Source: UBA5734 sp964528645 | GTDB taxonomy: Bacteria; Bacillota; Clostridia; Saccharofermentanales; UBA5734 | NCBI GenBank assembly: GCA_964528645.1 | Contig: CAZGSR010000020.1 | Location: forward strand, 1-52,805 | Reading direction: 5' to 3' | Length of the DNA: 52,805 nucleotides | In this document: piece by piece, positions 33,973-41,514 of the stretch | Layout: each line of letters opens with the position of its first letter | Numbering within the stretch: position 1 is the stretch's first letter | The notes under the pieces: model-generated | Databases searched by the model: none | Told to the model about the DNA's origin: nothing | Seen by the model: only the letters and a program-made list of their open reading frames with translations | Program-made: the position numbers and the translations under genes

Positions 33973-34055
33973 CGGACGCCTCCTTGTCATGCTGCAACTT
34001 GTCCGGCATGAGAGGTTGTCACAGCAGACAACCAGAAAGCCGGTCAACCGGGGGG

Positions 34056-34970
34056 TCAGGCAATCAGGTCCATCGATACAAGCCAGTCTTTGGCCACTTC
34101 AGCAGGTGTCTTCTGTTCGATATCGACCAGGTAGTTCATCTGCATGATGCTCTCATTATCCAGTTTTGCCGCCACTTTTTCCAGCAGGGCTACAATCTCT
34201 GGATTTTCTGCGGCAAAATCAGCGCGCAGGTTGGGTGCCGGGTTGTAAGCAGGGAAAAAGGCCAGGTCATCTGCGAGATTGACCAGGTCAAAGGCCTGGA
34301 TCCGGCCATCGGTCGAGAAGCCCATGCCAATGTCAACCTGGTTCTCTTTCAGCGCTTTGTAGACAATCGCGTTGTCCATCACGATGATCTTGTCCTCCGG
34401 CAGCTTGAACTGGTAAGTGCTTTCCAGGCCAGGCAGGCCGTCGGCGCGGGCGGTGAACTCGTGGTCCACAGCAAAGGCCAGTGCGCTCGGATTGGCCGCC
34501 AGATAGGCACCCAGTTCGCTCAGCGTCTTGATCCCCAGCTCTTCGGCCTGGGCCCGGCGCATCATGATCGTATAGGTGTTGTTGAACGGGGCGTAAGTCA
34601 GCCAGGCGACGCCATTGGTGGCATCCTCGTTCTTGACTTGGGTGTAGCAGTCCTCCGGGTCGGTCAGCGGCTGGTCATGCTGCAAATGCGACAGCCAGGC
34701 GGTTCCAGTGTATTCCCAGTAGATGTCGATTTCCTTGGATAGCAGAGCCGTGCGAACCTTGTTCGAACCGGCAACACCGGTCCGGTCGTCCACTTTGTAA
34801 CCGGCATCTTCGAGGACTTGCAGAGTGATCTGGCCCAGAAGCAACTGCTCCGTGAATTCCTTGGATCCAACGCGGACCACTTTCTTGTCGCCGGCACACC
34901 CAGCAACAGCAGCCAGGACCAAAGCACTGGCAAGCATCACAAGCAGCAGTTTTTTCCAATTTCGTTTCAT
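34056..34970 (-). CDS. Osmoprotectant-binding lipoprotein (OpuCC type)
   Basis: 304 residues. The signal peptide runs from MKRNWKKLLLVMLASALVLA to the lipobox VAGC. The mature part opens VVRVGSKEFTEQLLLGQI, a hallmark of the OpuAC/ProX-type binding fold, then TALLSKEIDIYWEYTGTAWL and KENQVDIGMGFSTDGRI. Three ATG codons compete (34988, 34973, 34970); the last has AGGAGG six bases upstream. First gene of the operon. Substrate class (glycine betaine, choline or carnitine) cannot be fixed by eye. Confidence 0.94.
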   Translation of the reverse strand: MKRNWKKLLLVMLASALVLAAVAGCAGDKKVVRVGSKEFTEQLLLGQITLQVLEDAGYKVDDRTGVAGSNKVRTALLSKEIDIYWEYTGTAWLSHLQHDQPLTDPEDCYTQVKNEDATNGVAWLTYAPFNNTYTIMMRRAQAEELGIKTLSELGAYLAANPSALAFAVDHEFTARADGLPGLESTYQFKLPEDKIIVMDNAIVYKALKENQVDIGMGFSTDGRIQAFDLVNLADDLAFFPAYNPAPNLRADFAAENPEIVALLEKVAAKLDNESIMQMNYLVDIEQKTPAEVAKDWLVSMDLIA

Positions 34971-35018
34971 CATTTGCCTCCTGTTCACGGTCGATTGATC
35001 GATCTGTCAAAACTTCAA

Positions 35019-35081
35019 ATACCAGGACACAGCCCTTCGCCAACAAATGAAGCTTTGTTGCCGGAAAGCTGCGCCTGGTAT
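35019..35081 (-). promoter_or_regulatory. Structured leader or terminator ahead of the OpuC operon
   Basis: ATACCAGG (35019-35026) pairs with CCTGGTAT (35074-35081); AGC/GCT extends it across a small internal loop; CAACAAA (35041-35047) pairs with TTTGTTG (35054-35060) at the tip. It lies between the FGGY kinase stop and the binding-protein start. It does not match any riboswitch I know, and lacks a T-run, so its role is open. Confidence 0.4.
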
Positions 35082-35104
35082 GAGAGACTTAAGGACTGGC
35101 GAGA

Positions 35105-36547
35105 TTACCTTTTGCTGGCAAAAATCTCATGCGATTTTTTCAGCAGGTCATCCGTCTGTTCGGCCAGATGCCGGTAGACTTGTTCATTGATCGCCTGGTA
35201 CAGGCGCACATGTTCGGCGATCGGCTCGAAGGTGTCCCGGATGGTCACCATGTGTTCGATCGCTGACTGGCGGTCCTTGTAGACACCCAGGGCCAGAGCC
35301 GTGCAGATCGCGGCGCCCATGCTGGCAGAGCCGTTGACGATGTTGCGATGGGCCGGCACCCCAAAGACATCGGCAAAGATCTGCATGAAGAGATTCCCGT
35401 TCGAACCACCGCCACTGACGACGATTTTGCTCAGCTCGATGCCCAGCTCATCGCACATGGCCTGGGCATGGTTTTTCATCGTCATGGCGATGCCTTCCAT
35501 GACCGAGCGGAACAGGTGCTGTCCTTTATGCGTGCCATTGAAGCCGATCATCATGCCGCGTTCATGCGGGTGGTCAGGCCGGGCCAGCCAGTGAAGCACG
35601 GTGTACAGGCCATCACAGCCGACCGGCACGTCCTTGGCAAGCACTTCAAGGTAGTTCTCGGTTGACAGGCCGCGTTCTTTGGCGGCCTCGACGATGTCAC
35701 TGCCTAAAAGGTCCATCACCCAGGTGATGGTCGACATGCCGCGGCGGATACCGCTGCTTTCATAGAGGTACTCCCCCGGGGTTGCACCCGGATTCACCCA
35801 GTAGTTGACGGTATTGGTGTTGTTGTTGACGCCAACCATCATCGAGGTGATGTAGGTCCCCAGGGACACCAGCACGGTCCCGTCATTGACCAGCCCTGCG
35901 CCCAGGCCTTCGACAGCCTTGTCATTCGAGGTTGCAACCACAGGGATACCCTCCGGCAGTCCGGTCGCTTCGCTGGCTGCCTCTGTGACGGTGCCGAGGA
36001 CGGTCGACGGATCGACCAGGTCAAAGAGCATGTGACGCGGCGTGTGGTAGGCATCAAAGGCGGCCGGATCCGTGATCCAGTCCAGGGTGTTCCAGTCGAT
36101 CGGCCACGGGCCGACATAATTGGACCGGGTATCCTTGGTCTGTCCAGTCAATCGATGCGTCAGATAGCCCGTGGTGGTGGTGACATAACGCACCTGGTCG
36201 TCTTCGTGTTCATACGGCCGCGACAGCCGGATATCCATCCAGCTTTGCACAGGCGAGGCCAGGTTGCCATCGGCTTTCAACAAGGCCCGGCAGCAGCGGA
36301 TGGAGCCGAGGCCCACACCGATGATGTCCGCCAGGTCACCGTCGAATTTCCGGAAGACGCCCTGGCAGGCTTCCTTGAGGCTGTCCCAGAGATCATCGTC
36401 TGGATGCTCGGCCCGGGTATCGCCATAGAGATGCATGGGCCGCAGCTTGACCCCCTGGGAGCAGATCTCGGTGCCTTGTGTATCGAAAATGCTGACTTTG
36501 GTGCTTTGGGTGCCACCATCAATGGCGACGATGTATTTCTTTTCCAT
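35105..36547 (-). CDS. FGGY-family carbohydrate kinase (YgcE-like)
   Basis: 480 residues, usual for FGGY kinases. The phosphate-binding loop is VAIDGGTQSTKVSIFD near residues 7-22. SWMDIRLSRPYEHE is at the usual substrate-site position, with the catalytic Asp expected in TSNDKAVEGLGAGL near residue 210. The second signature IVVSGGGSNGNLFMQIFADVFG is near 370. It is the last gene of a minus-strand series with an SDR and EtfA. In E. coli a comparable kinase, ygcE, lies with ygcW (SDR) and ygcQR (Etf-like), all of unknown substrate. The sugar acted on here is unknown. Confidence 0.92.
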   Translation of the reverse strand: MEKKYIVAIDGGTQSTKVSIFDTQGTEICSQGVKLRPMHLYGDTRAEHPDDDLWDSLKEACQGVFRKFDGDLADIIGVGLGSIRCCRALLKADGNLASPVQSWMDIRLSRPYEHEDDQVRYVTTTTGYLTHRLTGQTKDTRSNYVGPWPIDWNTLDWITDPAAFDAYHTPRHMLFDLVDPSTVLGTVTEAASEATGLPEGIPVVATSNDKAVEGLGAGLVNDGTVLVSLGTYITSMMVGVNNNTNTVNYWVNPGATPGEYLYESSGIRRGMSTITWVMDLLGSDIVEAAKERGLSTENYLEVLAKDVPVGCDGLYTVLHWLARPDHPHERGMMIGFNGTHKGQHLFRSVMEGIAMTMKNHAQAMCDELGIELSKIVVSGGGSNGNLFMQIFADVFGVPAHRNIVNGSASMGAAICTALALGVYKDRQSAIEHMVTIRDTFEPIAEHVRLYQAINEQVYRHLAEQTDDLLKKSHEIFASKR

Positions 36548-36586
36548 AACAATCCCCTCTGTTGCCTGATCGTGTCGCTGACCGGA

Positions 36587-37366
36587 TCAGCGCATCAGGT
36601 AGCCGCCGTCAACGACGAGCGTGGCTCCGTTGACATAGTCGGATGCGCGGCTGGCCAGGAAAATAGTCGCACCCATCAGGTCGGCCGTGAAGCCCCAGCG
36701 GTTGGCCGGGATATGGGCCAGGATCTCGGCATTGCGTTTCTCATCCTTACGGGTCATTTCAGTCAGCGGCGTGGCAAAATAGCCGGGGGCGATGGCATTG
36801 ACCTGGATGTTCCATTGACCCAGTTCATCGCACATCGATTTGGTCAGGCCGACGATGCCATGTTTGGTCGCGGCATAGGCGGGAGACCACTGGCCACCGA
36901 GGTACGAATACAGGGAGGCGATGTTGATGACTTTGCCGCTTTCCTGCTTGATGAAATACTTCAGGGCTTCGTGGGTCATCTCGAAAGCAGCGGTCAGGTT
37001 GATCGAGATCATCTTGTCCCATTCCTTGCGGGTGTACTGGGTGACATCGCGGACATTGATGCTGATGCCAGCGCAATTCACCAGGATATCGACACTGCCC
37101 CAGGTCTCGACACAGGTCTCGACGATGCGTTTGCACTCGCCATCTGCCGTGATGTCGGCGACCATGAACTTGTATTCCACACCACAGTCCTCGACCAGCT
37201 TTTTGGTCGAACCATCGTCGTCGACCAGGCTGGGCACCAGGACATTGGCTCCGGCTTTGGCCAGCGCCGTCGTGAACGCCTGGCCCAGGCCGCCGTTGCC
37301 ACCGGTGACAATTGCATTTTTACCCTTCAGGGAAAAGAAATCCATCGAAAAATCAGAAACCTTCAT
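36587..37366 (-). CDS. Short-chain dehydrogenase/reductase (YgcW-like)
   Basis: A 259-residue classical SDR. The cofactor motif is AIVTGGNGGLGQAF near residues 18-31, NCAG near 95, the catalytic Ser in INIASLYSYLGG and YxxxK as YAATKHG near 165. The C-terminus ends GATLVVDGGYLMR. It begins MKVSDFSMDFFSLKGKNAIV, like sugar-acid or gluconate 5-dehydrogenase relatives. GGAGG stands nine bases before the ATG at 37366; the longer open frame to 37726 overlaps etfA and is not used. It is 73 bases downstream of etfA and 39 ahead of the kinase. Confidence 0.93.
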   Translation of the reverse strand: MKVSDFSMDFFSLKGKNAIVTGGNGGLGQAFTTALAKAGANVLVPSLVDDDGSTKKLVEDCGVEYKFMVADITADGECKRIVETCVETWGSVDILVNCAGISINVRDVTQYTRKEWDKMISINLTAAFEMTHEALKYFIKQESGKVINIASLYSYLGGQWSPAYAATKHGIVGLTKSMCDELGQWNIQVNAIAPGYFATPLTEMTRKDEKRNAEILAHIPANRWGFTADLMGATIFLASRASDYVNGATLVVDGGYLMR

Positions 37367-37439
37367 GTGTTTAGTCCTCCAGAGGTCCAAAATGTAGTAT
37401 GAACGGAATGCCTGATCCGGGAGCGGCGTGCGAACCGTT

Positions 37440-38387
37440 TCAGGGGCTGGCCTGCTGCTCGATCTTTGCGACCAGCTTGTCGATGAATGTGACTGCATCG
37501 CCTTCGACGACGAGGTCGGACAGGCTGCAGATCGGAGCGTTCTTGTCGAGATTGACCGAGATGATGTGTTTGACTTGCTTGAGGCCCTCCACGTGCTGCA
37601 CGGCGCCATTGATGCCGAGGGCAAGATAGAGGGTCGGACTGACTGTCTTGCCGGACTGGCCAACCTGGATGCTGCGCGGCGCCAGACCGTTGTCGACGAT
37701 TTTCCGGCTGGCGGAGACCTGTCCACCCAGGGTCAGGGCCAGGCGTTCCAGCTCGTGGAAATGGCCGATCATGCCACCGCCACCGGACACCAGCACGTCA
37801 CTTTCCCGGATGTCGTAGGTTTGTTCTTTAGCCTGCACCGCCAGCTGGCGGATGGTCCCAGTGTGAACCTGGGCTGGGGTGAACTGTTCCGTCTGCGTCT
37901 TCTTTTCTGCCAGGCGGTCCCAATGAAAAACACCTGGCCGGATGCTCATCATGACAGGGCCCTCACCAACGAACTCGATCGCGGCCATGATCCGGCCGCT
38001 GTACGCTGGACGGATGGCTTGCAGGTGACCACCCTCATGGCTGATGGCGGTGACATCCGCAACCAGGCCTGTTTTCAGGCGCATGGCCAGACGGGGGGCC
38101 ACCATGCGGCCGAAAGGCGTCGCCGGAACGAGGATGGTGTCAAATGAGCGTAACTGATGCAGCTCGACCAGCACCTCCGTGACCGCCATCGGATCAAACG
38201 ACGGGATCCGGTCGTCACGGACTTGGATGATCGTATCAAAGGCGCCTTCAGCCGGACCAGTCTCCTTCCCGAATGTGACACCAGTCGATTCGTATGCTTG
38301 CGCCGGGTGGATCTGCCGCGCCACTTCCAGGAGGTCGATCGAGTCCTGGAGGGCTTGTCCATCGAGGTAAACCAGGCACCGTTTCAT
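37440..38387 (-). CDS. etfA: Electron transfer flavoprotein, alpha subunit
   Basis: 315 residues, full length. The N-terminal half is an ETF alpha/beta domain (FDTILVPATPFGRMVAPRLAMRL). The C-terminal FAD domain has DVLVSGGGGMIG, QVGQSGKTVSP and YLALGINGAVQHVEGL, the family signature. The ATG overlaps the preceding EtfB stop (ATGA). EtfA normally works only as a heterodimer with EtfB passing electrons from a dehydrogenase; here the neighbouring etfB is only a fragment, so function in this copy is doubtful unless another EtfB is supplied. Confidence 0.93.
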   Translation of the reverse strand: MKRCLVYLDGQALQDSIDLLEVARQIHPAQAYESTGVTFGKETGPAEGAFDTIIQVRDDRIPSFDPMAVTEVLVELHQLRSFDTILVPATPFGRMVAPRLAMRLKTGLVADVTAISHEGGHLQAIRPAYSGRIMAAIEFVGEGPVMMSIRPGVFHWDRLAEKKTQTEQFTPAQVHTGTIRQLAVQAKEQTYDIRESDVLVSGGGGMIGHFHELERLALTLGGQVSASRKIVDNGLAPRSIQVGQSGKTVSPTLYLALGINGAVQHVEGLKQVKHIISVNLDKNAPICSLSDLVVEGDAVTFIDKLVAKIEQQASP

Positions 38388-38620
38388 CTCGTGATCAACC
38401 CCTTTTCCTTCAGGAATTGATAGACACGTTCAATGCCGGCATCATCGGCTTGGACGACCACTTGGCCCCTTTTGTCGTATTCCCGGGTGAAGGTGCGGGC
38501 TACCGTGGTCTTGGAACCTGCTGTGCCGACTTCAGTAGCGGTAAAAGACAGGTCCTGGCTGGTGATCACACGCAAGTTCGCGGAAACGTCGCGGGCCAGA
38601 TCCTTGCGGCTGGCATAGCC
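38384..38620 (-). pseudogene. EtfB C-terminal fragment
   Basis: About 79 residues match the tail of an electron transfer flavoprotein beta subunit: EVGTAGSKTTVARTF and GIERVYQFLKEKGLI. A full EtfB has about 250-265 residues, so the N-terminal two thirds, including the AMP and ETF domain core, are absent. There is no ATG or ribosome binding site in this frame, only a TTG at 38638. Upstream of 38620 the sequence becomes the start of glycerate kinase in another frame. The stop still overlaps the etfA start, as in intact etfBA operons. Confidence 0.82.
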
Positions 38621-38697
38621 TGTTCCATGATGGCGCAAATCTGGGCGGATGACAGAGTTCCTTTGAATGAATCAGGGATGAGAATGATTTTTTGCAT
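38566..38697 (-). pseudogene. Glycerate kinase N-terminal fragment, frameshifted at a junction
   Basis: The first 27 residues, starting MQKIILIPDSFKGTLSSAQI and ending CAIMEQA, are the unmistakable start of a GlxK/GarK glycerate kinase, with GAGGAG seven bases before the ATG at 38697. The family is about 380 residues long. After about base 38617 the frame reads into EtfB sequence and stops at 38566, giving a nonsense tail. It follows the GntP permease by 86 bases, the expected place for a glycerate kinase under CdaR. Confidence 0.85.
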
Positions 38698-38783
38698 GGC
38701 GTTTCTCCTCGGTTTGGGTAAAGAAAAGCAGGGGCGGTCGATTGGTGCCGCCACCCCTGCTGTTGGTCAATTGACGGATCGGT

Positions 38784-40175
38784 TCAGAAGATGAGCGAAA
38801 GGATGAAGACGCCGACCATGGAGGCGATACCCAGGAGCAGGGTACCCATGGTGTGGGTTTTGTAGCCCTGGTCGGGGGTCATTTCGCCAAAATTGGTGAC
38901 GACCCAGAAATATGAGTCATTAGCATGGGAGACGGTCATGGCGCCAGCACCAATGGCCATGACGGTCAGGGCTGACAAGACGGGTGTTGCCAGGCCGAGG
39001 GGGGCCATCAAAGGAGCCAGAATGCCGGCGGTCGTTGTGATCGCGACAGTCGAGGAACCCTGTGCAGATTTGAGGATGGCAGCAAGGAAGAACGGGAAGA
39101 AAATGCCAACAGTCTGGAGCACTGCGGCGTTGCCTGTGATGAAGCTGACCAGGCCGGATACAGCGATGACGCGGCCGAGGACACCACCAGCAGCGGTGAC
39201 GAAGAGGATTGGTCCAACAACTTTGAGGGTCTCATTGGTGACATCATAGAACTGGTCCATTTTCTTGGCGCCGGCGAGCAGGATGATGCCGAAAATGGTG
39301 CCGACTGCAAGCGCGATGATCGGGGTGCCGAGGAAATTGAGCAGGTCGGCACCGAAGCCGGTCCACTTGGCCATGTTGGCGATTGACCCGAGGGCCATCA
39401 ATAGGATCGGAGCAACGATCGGAGCGAGGGAATTGAAGGCATTCGGCAGCTTGCCGTATTCTTTGACCAGTTCTTCGTAGGATTTAACGATTTCATCGTT
39501 GTCAGCATCGGCTTCATCGCCGGCTTTGACTTTTTTGCCGATGTATTTAGCAAAAAGATAGCCGACAATCAGGGGCGGGATGGAGCAGAGAACGCCCATG
39601 CCGATAACCAGAAGCAGGTTGTTGCCGATACCCAGGGTATTGGCTGCAGCGATTGGACCAGGTGTCGGCGGAATGAAGACGTGGGAGATGTAAAGGCCCA
39701 TGCTGAGGGCAATGGTCATGGCGACACTCGATGTGCGGGTGCGTTTGACCATGGCTTTGCGGATCGGATTGAGAATGACAAAGCCAGAGTCGCAGAAAAC
39801 GGGGATCGAAACGACCCAGCCCATGATCAGGATTGCGAGTTCGGGTTTTTTCTTGCCGACGAGATGGACAACAAGATCGGCAAGCTTGATGGCGGCACCG
39901 GTTTTTTCCAGGAATGTGCCGACGAGGGCGCCAAGAATGATGACGATGCCGATGCTGGTGAAAGTGCCGGAAAAGCCGGCGCCAATCACATTGGCGATGC
40001 CGAGGACCGTTTTGTCATCGACTGTCTTGTTGACCAGGGGCACACCGGCGATCAGGCCGAGAATCAGCGAGATGCCCATGATCGACAGGAACGGGTGAAT
40101 CTTGAACTTGGAAATGGCGATGATCATGACGATAATGGAGATGATGAAGGCGATGAGCAGTGGAATACCTGACAT
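38784..40175 (-). CDS. GntP-family permease, probable glycerate/gluconate transporter
   Basis: 463 residues with about 12 hydrophobic helices. It begins with FIISIIVMIIAISKFKIHPF and has ISLILGLIAGVPL, CDSGFVILNP, VFIPPTPGPIAAANTLG and TTTAGILAPLMAPLGL, all characteristic of GntP. Acts as a proton symporter for a sugar acid. GGGAGG precedes the ATG. It lies between the cdaR gene and the glycerate kinase fragment, which argues for glycerate as substrate. The 177-base gap to cdaR holds a 14-base palindrome. Confidence 0.94.
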   Translation of the reverse strand: MSGIPLLIAFIISIIVMIIAISKFKIHPFLSIMGISLILGLIAGVPLVNKTVDDKTVLGIANVIGAGFSGTFTSIGIVIILGALVGTFLEKTGAAIKLADLVVHLVGKKKPELAILIMGWVVSIPVFCDSGFVILNPIRKAMVKRTRTSSVAMTIALSMGLYISHVFIPPTPGPIAAANTLGIGNNLLLVIGMGVLCSIPPLIVGYLFAKYIGKKVKAGDEADADNDEIVKSYEELVKEYGKLPNAFNSLAPIVAPILLMALGSIANMAKWTGFGADLLNFLGTPIIALAVGTIFGIILLAGAKKMDQFYDVTNETLKVVGPILFVTAAGGVLGRVIAVSGLVSFITGNAAVLQTVGIFFPFFLAAILKSAQGSSTVAITTTAGILAPLMAPLGLATPVLSALTVMAIGAGAMTVSHANDSYFWVVTNFGEMTPDQGYKTHTMGTLLLGIASMVGVFILSLIF

Positions 40176-40302
40176 ACAAGTCCTCCCTTGGAATTGGTCA
40201 CTTGCCTGAAATAACTGTTTCAGACCGTGAATATTTGTTCATAGTATACAATTCCTTGGTCGAAGTGAACATGTTACCCAGAACGATCTTTTCGGTCGTA
40301 TT

Positions 40303-40316
40303 TGTCATGCATGACA
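40303..40316. promoter_or_regulatory. Palindromic operator candidate between cdaR and the GntP gene
   Basis: TGTCATGCATGACA is a perfect 14-base palindrome. CTGAAA/TTTCAG arms (40206-40223) lie nearer the permease start. A TATACT -10-like box on the minus strand sits between them. The regulator encoded directly upstream, CdaR, is the natural candidate. Confidence 0.5.
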
Positions 40317-40352
40317 TTCTTGTCAGAATTCCCTGCCAATCTTTATGCACGT

Positions 40353-41501
40353 TTACGAATGTTTCAAACTGCTTTCAACCTCAGTGAAAAAGAGCATGGC
40401 CATATATAGAGCAGCGCTGTTGCTTGGTAATCGAACATCAAGGCCAGAAATCTCTTTAAGTTTTTTCAATTTGAATTGAAGTGTATTTTTGTGGATGTAG
40501 AGCGTTTCGGCTGCGCTGGTGATCGATCCATCAACAGCAAAATAGACTTCAAGGATCTGGATCCAGCGGCGGATCTGGCCGAGATCGCAATCGCGGAAAA
40601 TCTTGCGGATGAAGTCGATCTTGGCCTGGCGCGGAATTTCGCCAGTGAACATTTCCAGGGTGACTTGGGAATAACTCCGGACAATCGCTCTGGCCGCGAG
40701 TGCGGAGCGCCAAGCTTGACTGGCCTGAAGATATGCTTCATGAAGATCGGATGCATCTCCGTCGAGTCCGATAGCGAGATGAATCTTGAAAGTTTCGAAA
40801 ATGATCTTGTCGAGATTTTGGGCTAGCTGAACCGTTTGTTCATCGGTCCGTTTGCGAATAAGCAGGATCTGGCGCGAGGCATTGCGCAAAATCAAGCTGC
40901 CATACTCCGAGCACACGTGTTGATGAATCAGGGTCTCAATGGATTCAATCAAACGTTGGCCATCTGCGGTATCAATACGGCGATACAGATCTTGAACGCT
41001 GATGACGAGGACGCGCCGGGGCAACGTGATATCGAGCCCCAGTGATAAACCGCGCTCGGTCAGGGCCTGCGGCTGCAGTAACCCATTACCGAGGATCCAG
41101 TCTTCAAGGAATCGGCTGATGACGCGCTGTTTGAGACGCAGCTCGTTCTGGTCGATGCTTTCGCGGAGCAGGATTTCGGTCATCTTCTTGACGATCTGGC
41201 CAAAACTGGCAACCTGAGCGTACTCGCCGGTGATTCCGATCACGCCAAAGATCCTGCCATCGTAGGCAATCGGCAGATTCAGGCCAGCTTTAACTGAACG
41301 AGTGGCCTGGGCAGGGGAAATGTACAATTCAGGCAAATTATCATCGATGATTTTTTTAGCAGCTTCATGAAAATTGCCGATTCGACTGGCATCAGTGCTG
41401 GCAATGATAAAGCCGCGTTCATCCATCATGTTGATGTTCTGGCGTACAATGCCACCGATTTCATCGACGATGCGTTGTGCACTGAGCGTTGAAATTTGCA
41501 T
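40353..41501 (-). CDS. cdaR: Sugar diacid/glycerate utilisation regulator
   Basis: 382 residues. The N-terminal sugar diacid recognition domain (residues 1-135) opens MQISTLSAQRIVDEIGGIVR, with NMMDERGFIIASTDASRIG and GVIGITGEYAQV. The C-terminal PucR-type HTH reads LEVYFAVDGSITSAAETLYIHKNTLQFKLKK-like, near residues 320-355. CdaR proteins activate glucarate, galactarate and glycerate genes. Here it is upstream of a GntP permease and a glycerate kinase start. The start has AAGGGG upstream, and only 13 bases separate it from the end of the FtsX-type gene. Confidence 0.94.
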   Translation of the reverse strand: MQISTLSAQRIVDEIGGIVRQNINMMDERGFIIASTDASRIGNFHEAAKKIIDDNLPELYISPAQATRSVKAGLNLPIAYDGRIFGVIGITGEYAQVASFGQIVKKMTEILLRESIDQNELRLKQRVISRFLEDWILGNGLLQPQALTERGLSLGLDITLPRRVLVISVQDLYRRIDTADGQRLIESIETLIHQHVCSEYGSLILRNASRQILLIRKRTDEQTVQLAQNLDKIIFETFKIHLAIGLDGDASDLHEAYLQASQAWRSALAARAIVRSYSQVTLEMFTGEIPRQAKIDFIRKIFRDCDLGQIRRWIQILEVYFAVDGSITSAAETLYIHKNTLQFKLKKLKEISGLDVRLPSNSAALYMAMLFFTEVESSLKHS

Positions 41502-41514
41502 TTTTGGATTCCCC

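Noticed and set aside
36032..37402. A 456-codon plus-strand frame across the kinase/SDR boundary.
   Set aside because: It spans two secure minus-strand genes and has no recognisable domain.
36587..37726. N-terminal extension of the SDR gene upstream of 37366.
   Set aside because: The extra 120 residues overlap etfA, are Ser/Arg-rich nonsense, and the internal ATG has GGAGG and the correct SDR start.
41502..41514. cdaR as part of the LolD-FtsX operon because only 13 bases separate them.
   Set aside because: Functions are unrelated and the permease-cdaR-target grouping downstream is stronger; shared transcription is possible but not supported by more than spacing.
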